From: Cymodocea nodosa
Taxonomy: Eukaryota; Streptophyta; Magnoliopsida; Alismatales; Cymodoceaceae
DNA length: 64,000 nucleotides
Assembly (NCBI GenBank): GCA_036874045.1
Contig: JAZBRI010000004.1
Span: 6,200,001 to 6,264,000 of the forward strand
Direction: 5' to 3'
Under the pieces are notes generated by a model that had not been told where the DNA came from, searched no databases, and saw only the letters and a program-made list of their open reading frames with translations. The translations under genes and the position numbers were made by a program. Positions 1 through 11,316 of this stretch are shown piece by piece (within the stretch, counting starts at the first letter, position 1; the number at the start of each line of letters is the position of its first letter).

Positions 1-2277
1 CTTCCTCTTCATTCTATTTTTACTACAATTTAACCCACATGTAATCCCCTTATTAGCCTGTTAACATTCATCTCTCCTTGAAAAAAACCATGGATTTCCA
101 AACAGACATGCAGTAAGCCTCAAGCAATTTTCTATCAATATGAGAAAAAGAAGATCTAAATAAGTTGGTACCAGATGCAATATAAACATGAAAGTACACA
201 TAAGTTTCTTTTCTAGTTATTCAAATGGATTTCTAAACCAAACTAGGCAACTTGAAAAGCAACATCAAGGTGGCATCCCATCACAATCCCTGGATGAACA
301 GCCTGACTGAAGCAAGGGAGAAATGAGCCATTCTTGTATTTTGCGACATACATGGGTTATAAAGGCAAAAAATAAATACATATGCAACATGACATTAATA
401 ATCCATTTAATTAATTAGATAATAATGTAACGAAATTCTCTATGAACTACAGTGCATAACAATACAATATAAATGTCAACATTCTTTCTAAATGGATGCC
501 TTTTCTAGTCATACCATACAATATTGAATAGTTTAAAATTTTAAGAAAACAAAAAAGTTTTTTTCGGAAGAGTAAAACAAAAAGCCCATAATAGTGTGTA
601 TATATAGGATCTTCTATATTCTTGTGAATGAAATAATAAGAGAAAAATGAAACTAGGAAAAGTTTACCATGTATTTGTGAGTAAGAAAGTATAAACTCAT
701 CTATTTGTATGGAAACACTTTGTAGAAATGTAAGACATTTAACTTAAAATCAATTGATTATAAGGTAAATGTTTCACATTTTCTACATGGTATCAAAGCT
801 AAACACAATCTTCTAAGTCTCTAAACATCCATCTAACTCAAAAATAAGGACACTTGTAAAATATAAAAAAGACCACTAGTGACAATGTTGAAATGGTCTT
901 ACATTGCAAATGTAAGATGGGGATTGCACATATATACATACGAGACTTCACTCATAACCAATTTGTTTTGAATTAAATGTCTTACATTTCAACAAATTGA
1001 AAAGAAGAGAAGATGAAAGCAAAAAGGGGGAGGGGGGGGGGGGGACGAGAAGTCCAAGAGGCAAGCCTTAGGAATAGATGAAGAAAATGGCATAAAAGCA
1101 AATGAGAAGAAAAAGATAAAAAATGAGGTTAAGGAATCAAAATAGAAATAAACATAGAACAAAAGAGAGAAATAAAATACCAAGAGATAGAGAAAAAAAC
1201 ATCATAAAAAGTATCACATCTCAATAAGGAAATCAAGATAGTGATTCAACAAAGCAAACAAGATAAGTCAAGGTGACACAAGGTGGTCAACTAGTCATGT
1301 AAGCGATTGTCAATGCAACCAATGGCTTGGTATAGCATCAGGCAACAAGGACTAGCTCTAACAATAAGGACTAGCCTTAACAACATTGTTGTCAAATATA
1401 GGAATCAAGATTTGTGACATTTTCTAAGGACTTAGGCTCACATTTTTGGCACTATTGTTTTTTATAAATTGAACATAGTTTTCATGTAATTGGATTAACT
1501 AGGAATATAGTCATAAATTTATGTGCATTCATGTCCAACTAGTTGTTTTGATTATTTCATCATTTACAATTTACATTGAGGTCTGAGTTCAAGAAAGAAG
1601 TGAACACATCAGTGAAATCATGGGATGCAATACAATCTCGTGACCAAGAGAGGCAACAAACAAATCAATGAAATAGCCAGATGCAATGAAACATGTTTCA
1701 AAGAATATAAAAGGATCGACATGCATAACAAACATTCTCCATGGTTCATACTTTTTTTCCTCTCCTGTGAATTTATTTTGTCTTATTATAGTTTTTACAT
1801 GCCATAAAATAATAGTTTGATTTTATTTTTGTCTGTAAAATAAATATAGTTACATCATCTTTTATTTTCATCAAAACAGAGACACTTCATATGAAAGCAC
1901 TGTTCATGCCAATTAGAGATGGCATAGGAACTGGTTGGGATCTCATGATTCAGATTATGTGGTGTGAAATTTGAGGATGATTTGTCATGTCAATGATGAT
2001 TGAAACAGAATGAACATCAAATTAAAGCATAGAAAATCACAGAAATAGTCATAGATTTACTTTATAGATAAACCTTCAATGGAGACATGTCAAAGCAAAA
2101 TTATCCAATATGTAAAAAATGAGGACAAGATTTATAACAAATTAAAAAGGAAAAAAGAAACTTTTGCATTTAAATGAATACATGCTATGAAACTCTGAAA
2201 TAAATCATGGCACACAAAAAATAAGTCAACAAGAAAATAATCTCAAATTGCTGATTAAACGTGATTGTTGAACTTAC
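1..2277. other. Gene-free stretch, probably intron of the PTM-like gene
   Basis: No convincing exon is visible on either strand. The PTM-like gene at 2278-3874 runs leftward and ends here in a good donor (GTAAGT), so most of this stretch should be one long intron. It holds a poly-G run near 1023-1044 and, at about 700-990, sequence resembling decayed LTR ends (separate entry). Confidence 0.5.
700..990. repeat. Possible decayed LTR-type remnants
   Basis: A plus-strand stretch at about 720-795 ends in TGGTATCAAAGCT, close to the initiator-Met tRNA primer site used by plant Copia elements. A related stretch in the opposite direction lies at about 880-990. Both share a block like GAAATGTAAGACATTTAA with a stretch near 36,390. 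This suggests old copies of one LTR family. No coding part or target duplication is visible, and the family call is inference. Confidence 0.3.
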
Positions 2278-3874
2278 ACTAGAACATAGCCACAACTGCC
2301 AAGAAATATGCGTCCATGAAAATCAACACCCAAAAACTCTGCTCCGCGACATGGACTTGGTGGTATAGCAGGCTGATCTGCCTTCCCCACCAAGCAATCA
2401 GGACAGAACCAGTCACCTTCGGGGAGGGTGTCACGGGCCACTCCAACGCACCTTGAATGAAAAGCAGCAGGGCAACCATCACAGCAGATTAAGTTCCCCT
2501 CCAATTTGCAGAGACAGCACTCATCGTTATTCCAATCAACATTTTCTCCATCAATAGAATGAGAAGGAGAAGTAGGCGGATCATTCAAGGAAGAGCCTTT
2601 ATTTCTACAGTCATAGGGTGCATTCTGCTCATTATCTGCATCTGGTTCAGTTTCTAACACTCGCTTTCCGAGTTCTGACCTAAAAACCTCAGCTTCAACA
2701 ACATCATCACACAGACATCTAAGTATCTCTAGCTTTATAACAGCTGATTGCCTGTAGTAGTCTGCATCCAAAAGCTTCAATTCGGTAAGTTTGAAGCATG
2801 GTTTCATATAAGAACCGTGCAATAGTAGGTAACCGGCTAAATAAATGGGCCAAGTGACCAAGTCCAGCAGATTCCAATCAAGACACCTGAGAAGAGCTAG
2901 ATCATGTGAGGTAATGGACAGAACAAAACAATGAAACCAAAGCTTAAAATTTCAAATAAAAGGGGAGGCATCTAATCGAAGAAATTGCCATGTAATAACC
3001 TTAAGCAGTTAGAGGCAGACTTGATGCCTTCTTCAGAGAGGCGCTCTAAATGTACTTTCAGCACATGTAGAATAGAGAAATGCACCCAATCAATCAGAGG
3101 ATTGACATAGTTGCACCTCAAAGCTTCGACAAAAACCTCCAAACTGAAAGGACTTAAAAAAAGTAATGTACTGAAAGACCTTAGGCATGAATAAACGGAG
3201 AAAACATCCAAGACAGGAAGTTCATCCAAGTTCAGATTCGTTGACGAAGGTGGCAATGGCAGCATGTGTCCTTCAAGATTCTTCTCGATGTTCTCTTCAA
3301 CTGCAGCATCAGTGTCGGGATACGGTGGCTTGTCTGAGGTAATCACACCATTCGGTGGAGCCGGTGAACCATTGATGGCTGCTCGCCGAGCACTTCTTCT
3401 CAAAGGAGCGTCTGGCCTTACCTTTATTCTATTAGACGCCCTCCTCTTCTTCTTAGGTCTTTGCTCGTCTTCGGCAGGAACACAAACCAAAGCTCCGACG
3501 TTGTCCGGTTCCACACTTGCTAAATCAGCACGACACTTCTCCTCTTCCACTGGAAGGCCCTCTCCACCCTCCAAACAGACACTACGGTCCTTCACCTGCT
3601 CTTGAACCATATGAGACGCCTCCTCAAAAACGACATCACCACCTCCCAATTCCGGCATCACACTAGCATCCCCACAGCCACTCGGAAGACCACCGGTTTT
3701 CTCCCCAAGCCCCAAACCTTCTCTCAATTGAACACCTCCCTCCTCGCCCCCAACCACCAGATTCTCGCTCAAACCTTCCCTGTCCCCGCCATCTTCATCG
3801 ACAACCACACCTCCTCTGGAATCCCCCGCCCTAGAAATCCCGCGCCTCCACCTGCCCCGCTTCCTCCCCCGCAT
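2278..3874 (-). CDS. PTM-like DDT/PHD-finger protein, first two coding exons (partial)
   Basis: Two coding exons are visible: 3000-3874 and 2278-2886. They join in frame through a split Arg codon, and the second ends in GTAAGT at 2277, so the gene continues left of the window. I start at the Met at 3874 (MRGRKRGRW); the upstream frame is low in coding character and holds a telo-box like a 5' UTR. Residues 140-145 are a basic nuclear signal (PKKKRR). A DDT domain covers about 220-292 and is followed by the NCLRCLDWNLLD stretch typical of plant PTM. A C4HC3 PHD finger lies at about 413-456 (CCLC, CCDGC, HSRC, CPDC). In the family, DDT and PHD modules bind chromatin remodellers and histone H3 tails, and Arabidopsis PTM also has C-terminal membrane segments and was linked to chloroplast-to-nucleus signalling. 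Those segments would lie outside the window. Confidence 0.82.
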
Positions 3875-4583
3875 TCTCCTACCAAAGAATTTCCTTATCC
3901 GACCCCCTCCAATCCCGGAGAACAAGCACGCGACCCAAACCCTAGGAATCACAGTTTCTCCCGCAGCCGCATCGCGGAAGGGGCCGCGAATTCGGACATC
4001 CTCCACCAGCGGAGCCACTTGGATCACCGGATCACCTGCCGAGGTTGGGGTTCCGGAAGAGTAAGAATTAGAGGGACGACGGAGTTCATTTTCCCGAACA
4101 ATAAATACAAGGGAAGGGAACGCGGGGTCACCGGTGGTCGGATTCGGTCTGGTGTCTCCCGGAACTGGATAAGATGCACATCTTTGACGTGGACGTCGCT
4201 GCGATGGACGCTCAGGATGGGAGACGAGAGGTACATAAGCTGTTCCGGCGGAATGGATATATTTTTGATGGAACGAGAGCCGTTCGTATGCGATGGAAGA
4301 GGAATCTCCGGCTTCTAACCGCTTTTTCCCGATCGAGAATGACTTCCCGCTGTTAATTTTATTTTGAATTTTCGTCCATCTCTCCAAACGTGTGAGACGC
4401 ACGTGATTATTTCTATCGTTGATGTTTTCTTCATTTTTATTTTTTGCAAAGTATCGTCGATGTATATTTTTCGTTGTATTTATTTCATTAATTTCGAGTT
4501 TTGTCAGTCTTTTCTCCACTCGTACTTTTCCACTGCCGTCTTATTTGCGCTCCCTCGAGATTCCACTCCCCAAGTGCGCACGC
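3875..4583. promoter_or_regulatory. Shared 5' region between the PTM-like gene and a divergent ORF
   Basis: About 700 bp separate the leftward PTM-like start from the rightward start at 4584. A telo-box-like AAACCCTA lies near 3940. No clear TATA box was found for either side. A bidirectional promoter is inferred from the head-to-head layout only. Confidence 0.3.
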
Positions 4584-5054
4584 ATGGCAACCGAAGAACG
4601 TCAGATCTCGCCTCCATCTCCCCGCCACGACGACGAAATCCTCGTTCCGACGAGCACGATTCCATCCCCCGACGGCACCACCACCGCAACCAACGGCAAC
4701 GTGCAAAAACAACAGGAGCAGAAGGAAGGAGGAAAGGTGGAGAAAGAAGAAGAAGAAGAGAGGGAAGTCGAAGACGAAGGGGTGGGGGAGAACCGAGAGA
4801 AGAAGAGGAGGAGGAGGACGTACAAGGGAGGAGAAGAAATCGCCGCGGTTGTTGACGGTGGAGGTGGATTCTCGTTCTCGTTCGATACGACCACGCTGGG
4901 ATCGCCGATCGGGACAACCCCGAAGTTCGGGTCGTTCGCCTCCTCGCGGTCGGATTCCTCTGTCGTCGACTCTGTGGATTTCGGGATCAGGAAGGAATCA
5001 TCGGAGATTGCTGGAGGAGAGGAAGGGGAGAGAGGGAGGAGTGAGGGCGGGTAG
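4584..5054 (+). CDS. Hypothetical acidic low-complexity protein, 156 aa
   Basis: A single open frame starts with MATEERQISPPSPRHDDE and ends in TAG at 5052-5054. The frame also extends upstream to a Met at 4419, but that part looks non-coding. The middle (about residues 40-80) is a long run of Glu, Lys and Arg. The C-terminal half is Ser/Gly/Phe-rich (FSFSFDTTTLGSP, TPKFGSFASSRSDSS), which looks like a real folded or motif segment. I do not recognise the family. It is head to head with the PTM-like gene. The opposite strand is also open for 174 codons because of the repetitive purine/pyrimidine composition, so an artefact is possible. It could also be the first exon of a longer gene. Confidence 0.4.
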   Translation: MATEERQISPPSPRHDDEILVPTSTIPSPDGTTTATNGNVQKQQEQKEGGKVEKEEEEEREVEDEGVGENREKKRRRRTYKGGEEIAAVVDGGGGFSFSFDTTTLGSPIGTTPKFGSFASSRSDSSVVDSVDFGIRKESSEIAGGEEGERGRSEGG

Positions 5055-6464
5055 GGGCGTTTTTGGAATTTCAGATTTTTATTTTCGTCGAAAAGGGTGA
5101 GCAGGAGAAACACTGACCTGACCACCCCTTCCCTTCCGCTGCTTGAGCAAGGTTTTTGTTCCTTTCTTTTTGTATATTAATTAATAAGGAATTGCTATGA
5201 ATAAGTTCTGTTTTTTGAATTATAAAACAGTTCGCCAGAAAAGTTTTCTAGATATATATATATATATATATTATTGGAGTTCCAAATGGTCAATTCTGAA
5301 ACTTCCGTAATTGTTAAATGAGGAACAAAGAGGTTTTGTATACTATTTATTGCAGATGCTTATAGGAATATTTCCTATAAGCGTCCCTTTTTGCGAGTTT
5401 TTACTTTCAAAAGTTCGATTCAATCATATGTTAACTTATAATATAATCTGCCATGTTTTTTTTTCGATAATATTTGAACTCCTAATGTCTTTTGATTAAT
5501 TGAATCGATTATATAATCTGATATGTTAAATTCCATTCTATTCATGGTTATATTTGTCAATTTTCACTTAAAATTATTTATTGAATTTAGTATGTTAAAT
5601 TTAAGACCTTCAGATCAATAAATGGAGTTCAAGCAAAATTTCATCATATACTCGTGAATTTAGTAACGAAATCTCGTCGTTTATATATATATATATATAT
5701 ATTTAGAAAAGAATGATTTGATGATTACTTCGAGCTCAAAATAAATCTTCACAATTTTTGCCATCAAGTGCAAGAAATGCCTTGTTAAGTTGCATCGTAT
5801 TGATGACTAAGATTTCCTTGGTCATTTATGTGAAATTGTGCCCCACCGGCGAATGGTAGCCTTCGCCGTAGAAAAGTATAACCAATCACCCAGATTTGTA
5901 AGCTTGGTATAAGCAAAATCTGTTAAATGATCGAATTTTCTCATGCAATGTTCATGTATTCATCTTCCTCATAGGAACAATTACGATTGAATGGGCATAT
6001 CTAGCCAAATGGAAACCATGTTTATACGCCAAGATCAGTCAAGGTCTGTTATTAATTCAAGGTGAACTAAACTATGTCAAATGATATCCAAAACGATGTG
6101 AGTCTAAAATACAGGGTACCAACAAATGAGTTCTTGTCCCACGTAATGTAACGACTCTACCAGAGTTGTGAAGTAAATGGTCAACAAAGTCACAAGAAAG
6201 CTACCTGTAAATATTGTTCTCATGTTATTTGACATTACAAAACTGATACGAGGAAGATCAGTGCTTCCAATGCTACTACTAACAGGACGATATGCAGATT
6301 CTGAAATACTGCGAAATTTTTAGGGTTTCAAAGCAGTCCAACTCTTCCATAACAAACCAGCTCAGATAAATCATGAATTTGTTTGAAGATGACAATCGCC
6401 TAGAAGTCGGATAATTGCATACCCTAACTGCTTCATCCCAGAAAAATTGCATGTCTCATAATGT
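5055..6464. other. Gene-free AT-rich stretch with two TA repeats
   Basis: No coding signal is visible. (TA)n microsatellites lie at 5252-5271 and 5682-5702. The right end should contain the 3' UTR of the GrpE gene. Confidence 0.6.
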
Positions 6465-9400
6465 TTAATCCTCGAAACTTTTCGCTGCATCACCGTCACT
6501 CGAGCCCTCGATAACACCAACCTCGGCTGGTCGAATGATGCGATCGTGTAATGTATATCCCGCCTGAGTCCCCAAGAAAAAGCCAAAAATTTCGATCACT
6601 ATGAAGGTATAATGAATAGCAGGCGAACATTTTTATTTAATTCACGTAATGGAATACAAATAAATTTTTTTTTGAAAAAAAACGCACACACACTGCCAAA
6701 CGTCAAGTCATTTCAAAGCAAAGCACCTGAAGCCGAGGGAAAAAGCCAAGAGGTTTACAAAATACGAATGCTAGAGAAAATACCAAAGTCAAAACCCAAA
6801 AAAGGAGATAAAACTGGCAACGCCATAATTTCAACGACACGATTGGAAAATGAACGGAGGCTATATTCTTCCCAAGGCAAGTGGACCATGCATGAAGGAT
6901 TCCAAATCTGGTGTGAAAATGGAAAGTCAAAAATTTGTTCATTTGTGATTGAGAAGGAAACTGGCCCTAATTCAGCAACAAAGAAACATAAAAAATGACC
7001 TAGAAAACTTCAATCCACAATCCTCGAAATGGATCCTCTAAACAAAGGCTTTTCTGGAAAAGACTCAACTGACAAAGAATCGAACCCTTTTTTATGCAGA
7101 ATGAAGTAATATCTTATCGTAAAGACTTCGTTATTACAAAATATTACAAACAGAGAATTCGGTAGCAAATTAAGATATTTTTAGCAGATGAGATAGCTCT
7201 CAATGAGAAAGAGAGAACGTTTAATTTTTGCACCATTTTAAAAGTTGTCTCGATAAACTGGGGAATAATTATAATAAAATTAATAGCGACAGAATTCTCA
7301 GTGAAAAAGGTAAGGTCATGAAAAAGGCCAATACCAAGTAACCTTTATTTTCCACAATGCCAAGAAATGTTTCTCAATAAAATTATTATTTGCACAAAAA
7401 AATACCATAGATGAGGACTAGAATAGTTATCTGTTATTTTCGTTTAGAAATACAGAAAATAGAAAAAATTCGTGAGATTAAAATCGTAGTAGTTGATAAT
7501 ATGGATTTGTTAGTAGCATGATTCTTGAATTTCATACCTTCAAAACAGCTGCAACAGTACCAGGTGGCTTAGAAGCATCAGGTATTTGAAAGAGTGCATG
7601 ATGCCTATGTGGATCAAAATGCTCATTAATTGGATCATACTTCTCTATCCCAAACTTTCTGAACACCTGAAAGTTACAAGATTTCTATTAACCACAATAA
7701 AAGTTGCAGCAATATAAGGTATGTGACAATAGAAAGGGTCTTCCTTTAGTCCACAGAAAATACATAGCTTACTGAACATTCAGAAAATTGAAAGAAAAAA
7801 AAAAAAACCTTTGATTATTTAAAACAATAACATAGCTATTTACATCTAATATGGATTGTATAGAGCGTCCCTAAATGAACTGGAACAAGTTCTATGGTTA
7901 AGGTCAGTCCTAACATTTTGTGTACAAAAGACAGCACAAGAATAAACTAATAGTGGACTCTGGATTTGTTAGTTGTTATTACAATAAACGACAACAGTTT
8001 GTCTACCAAAGCCTGAGCTTCAGCTCCTTGAAGAGCCACTATTATTCATGCAACAAAGAGTGAAACTCAAGAAGCAAATAAAAAAGGCTTCCAAACTTTT
8101 CCTTAAAAACCGTACTCAAGAATTATTTTTGGGCCAAGAGATGGAGTTAGGAAAAGAAGTCTGTGTTTAAAAGAGCTAGAGTTCATTCTTTGAAAAATGT
8201 GCTGGAGCCAAAGCCCTTTACAAGAGCTACAAGCAAATGCGGTGGAAAACAAACATAAACAATTAAATACACACACCAGCCATGTTAATCCTCCTCTAAT
8301 TACTAACACCGGAGACATGTTTATCCTTAAAATATTTCTGAAACAAAAGACGATTACGAAAGTCTTTTGCAGAATGAAACCGAACACAAAATGGTTATAC
8401 ACGTCTTCTGACAAATATACAACATTATACCAAGTTAGTTAATTTTTTCAGCAATGAACGTGTCTTCATCACTTTCTTTGAGCATTAGACAAATTATTTG
8501 CATGATGAGAGATACGACCCACAACAATATATCCCACCAAATGTCTAGCTTTGCCCAGACATTCAAACACTTTATGAATTATATTATACTTGAACATCGC
8601 TATAGTTGATATTTACACCACTGGTTTTTTTATAAATGTTCAAGACATTAGTTACCTCCCACCCACATTACCAACTAAAGGAACTATCTTCATTTTTTCT
8701 TAGATCGCAAATATTATTGTTATTTCTTCTTAACTCTTTATAATATTTTTTTTGAGAAGAACTCTATAAACATTGATTTAAAAAAAATATGTTTAAAGTA
8801 TCATCTGATCATGTGCATTATTGCAGGCTTTTGTTAGTGATGGATGCATGGCCAATAATATTTTTAAACTATAGGAATCCAATCCTTGTGGATTAGGAAT
8901 AATAGGAGAGGGAAAAAGAAAACTTAATGACGAACAGCCAAGCATCTATTACCTCAGCAAGTTGCTTTTCTGTCATATCAACACCCTCTAGAAGTGTTTT
9001 GAGAAGTGGTGCAGTTCCGACAGAATCTTTTGATGCATCTATCTTTGAAAAACTCTCTTTCACAACAGATGAGGCCCTTCCTAGATTATCAGCAACATCT
9101 AACAGGCCTTTGGCGAAGTTCTATTTACAAATTTTCAAAGAGAAGCAAACAGCACATCCATTATGAGTTTAAATCATCAATTTTCACACAAAATACATAT
9201 ATGTAGGAAGAGATAAAAAACCTGTATTGCAAATTTCTTAGCATTCTCTGCTTCACGTTTTGTCCTATCTAGAACATTTTCCATTTCAGCATAACTCCGT
9301 AGAACTTTGTCCTGCATCTTCTCAATCTCCTTGTGCTTTAACTTTAACAATTCTTCTTTTTCATCAACAAGCTTCACCAGATCATCAACGGAGAGTTCGG

Positions 9401-10543
9401 CCTCCTCATCTGAATCAGAAAATGCAATTCGCTTAGAAGTTTTCCTCTTCCTTACAGATGAAGTATCTGAATTTCCATTTGTCGCCTCTGTGCCAGTACT
9501 ATCAACGGTTGCCTTTTCAGAAGCATCATCTACAGCTTTTTCTTCATTGGTAGACTGGTTTGCCTCCTCAGCAGGCTCAGGAGAAGTAGTGGTGGTGGAG
9601 AATCCAAACTGCTGAAGTGTAGAATTTCCAAAGACAGTTTTCTGCAACCTCACCAAGCAAGGAACCCACTGTATAAAGGATAGATTGCAAGATTAGACAC
9701 AGTATTTGAAATGTCTGACAATGGGACCGACTCCATTATCTGACGGAAAAATACTCTTAGTAAAGATGACCAGCCTACATCTACATGAAACAGAGAAATA
9801 TTAAGAACAATAGACATCGAATAGAAATTAAATCGCCAAGTAATTTAGTGGTGCAACTTATCCATTCTATGCAGGAGATAAATCAGCAGCATCCACAAAT
9901 AGAAAGGCTTCTATTTGCTGCCACTGATGACGAAGCCCCATGTCATGACAAAAATTGCCACGAAATACAAACATAGTCTACGAAATCCCATTTAAAGTGA
10001 GTTCAGCTGTTCCAGAAAATGGCGAAAGAAGAAGAAACAGAGGAAAATGGAGCAACTTGCTGCAATCGAGATAATCCTTATTAATAAAACTTCTTTACAG
10101 AAAACATGAAACCCAACTCCACACAACCTCTACCAACAAAGTGCAAATCTCACCATCACGCCATGTCCTATAACACATTACTTCTCAATAACTAACAATG
10201 AAAACTCTAAAAGTTCCTCCATAGTTACTACAGGAAAAACTACAATTTTCTACAAGAAGGAAATAGTTTTCCCATGTACTCCGTTCGGTCCCTTCTCCCA
10301 ATAATACTAGCACAGAAACAAACACCTACCAAGTTCGAGCCAGAGAAGCTAACAAAGGCACCGAGCGTCTAAGCGAACGATCCTTACCTCCCTCAAAGAC
10401 CCGGTCTGCGACCGTCCGAGTGAGTGAGAGCCATCAGACATGCGGCGTAGTTGCTGCCGCCTTAGCTGAGAAGGAGCAAGGAAACCTGCGCGTGCAGCAC
10501 CGGCGCCGACCCTCGTTATCCACGGCAAGACCTTCGAAGCCAT
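6465..10543 (-). CDS. MGE1: Mitochondrial GrpE nucleotide exchange factor, 5 exons, 332 aa
   Basis: Five coding exons join in frame with GT-AG introns: 10388-10543, 9222-9668, 8953-9120, 7538-7666 and 6465-6563. GrpE releases ADP from the matrix Hsp70 and so drives protein import and folding. The first about 60 residues (start MASKVLPWITRVGAGAARAG) are rich in Arg and lack acidic residues, as in a mitochondrial presequence. An acidic/Ser-rich linker follows, then a coiled coil (about residues 150-200, EELLKLKHKEIEKMQDKVLR). The GrpE head (about 200-332) shows FAKGLLDVADNLGRA, KYDPINEHFDPHRHHALFQ and the C-terminal GYTLHDRIIRPAEVGV. The length fits plant mitochondrial GrpE. All exon joins are in phase 0 and I see no defect. 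Confidence 0.93.
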
Positions 10544-10723
10544 GAAGGTGGGAGAAGGCATGAACCGGAAAAACGCGTTTGCTTGCAGAGGACGAGGGAT
10601 TGGTGGAGGTCGATGGCAGAAACGAGAGGAAGGACGGGAATCGAAGTGGAGGTGAGGAAAAAAAACCCAAGGCAGAGTCTGCGAGGGTTTCGTTTTGTAA
10701 GGACGATACTACGGACCCAGTTG

Positions 10724-10800
10724 TTAAACCGGTTCGACCAAATAAACACCTTAAACCGGTTCGACCAAATAAACACATTAAACCGGTCGAAGCAAACAAG
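10724..10800. repeat. 27-bp tandem repeat upstream of the GrpE gene
   Basis: Two near-perfect 27-bp units (10724-10750 and 10751-10777) and a third shortened, diverged unit (10778-10800) each carry the palindrome AACCGGTT or its core ACCGGT followed by a CGACCAAATAAACAC-like stretch. The block lies 180-260 bp upstream of the GrpE start codon, within its likely promoter. Confidence 0.8.
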
Positions 10801-11316
10801 CAGGGACCGCCGCCGCCGCCGCCTCTTGACACGAAAGCCAAGCCAGCGTGTCATCTGCGGGCGCACGGTTAACTTCGTCTGCGACACCTCCCGCTTCCTC
10901 CTCCACCTCATCCTCCTTTGTGCCTGTTCTTGCCCCCAGCCCTTGTAAATCTCATCCTTTTTGTTTCCTTTCTGTGCGCGCTTCTGTTTGAACTTCTCTG
11001 TTCCCGCTCCACCCTAAGGGAGTCTAGCGTGACGCCGGCATTGATGGATGGTGCGTCGTGGCAGTGACGTCGACGGCAACAGGCTCTCCAAGTGAAGGTA
11101 TGGAAGGGGTTAGGTTAATGAGATCTTCTCCTTTTTCTTCTCCTTCATTCGAACGCGAAGAATAGAAAATGGCCCTCCAAATTGTTCTTTTGGGATCTCT
11201 AATTGTATTCTCCAAATCGTGTTCTTCTTCCATCGCTGTTGTTGTTTCCACAGATTCAAGCGTCATAAATTTGGACCGAAAATTCCAAAACAAAGAAGAA
11301 TAAGGAAGAACCACAG

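Noticed and set aside
6612-6998. 128-codon plus-strand open frame
   Set aside because: Lies within a GrpE intron on the opposite strand, with no family features.
9307-9615. 102-codon Ser-rich plus-strand frame
   Set aside because: Exact antisense shadow of the GrpE acidic exon.
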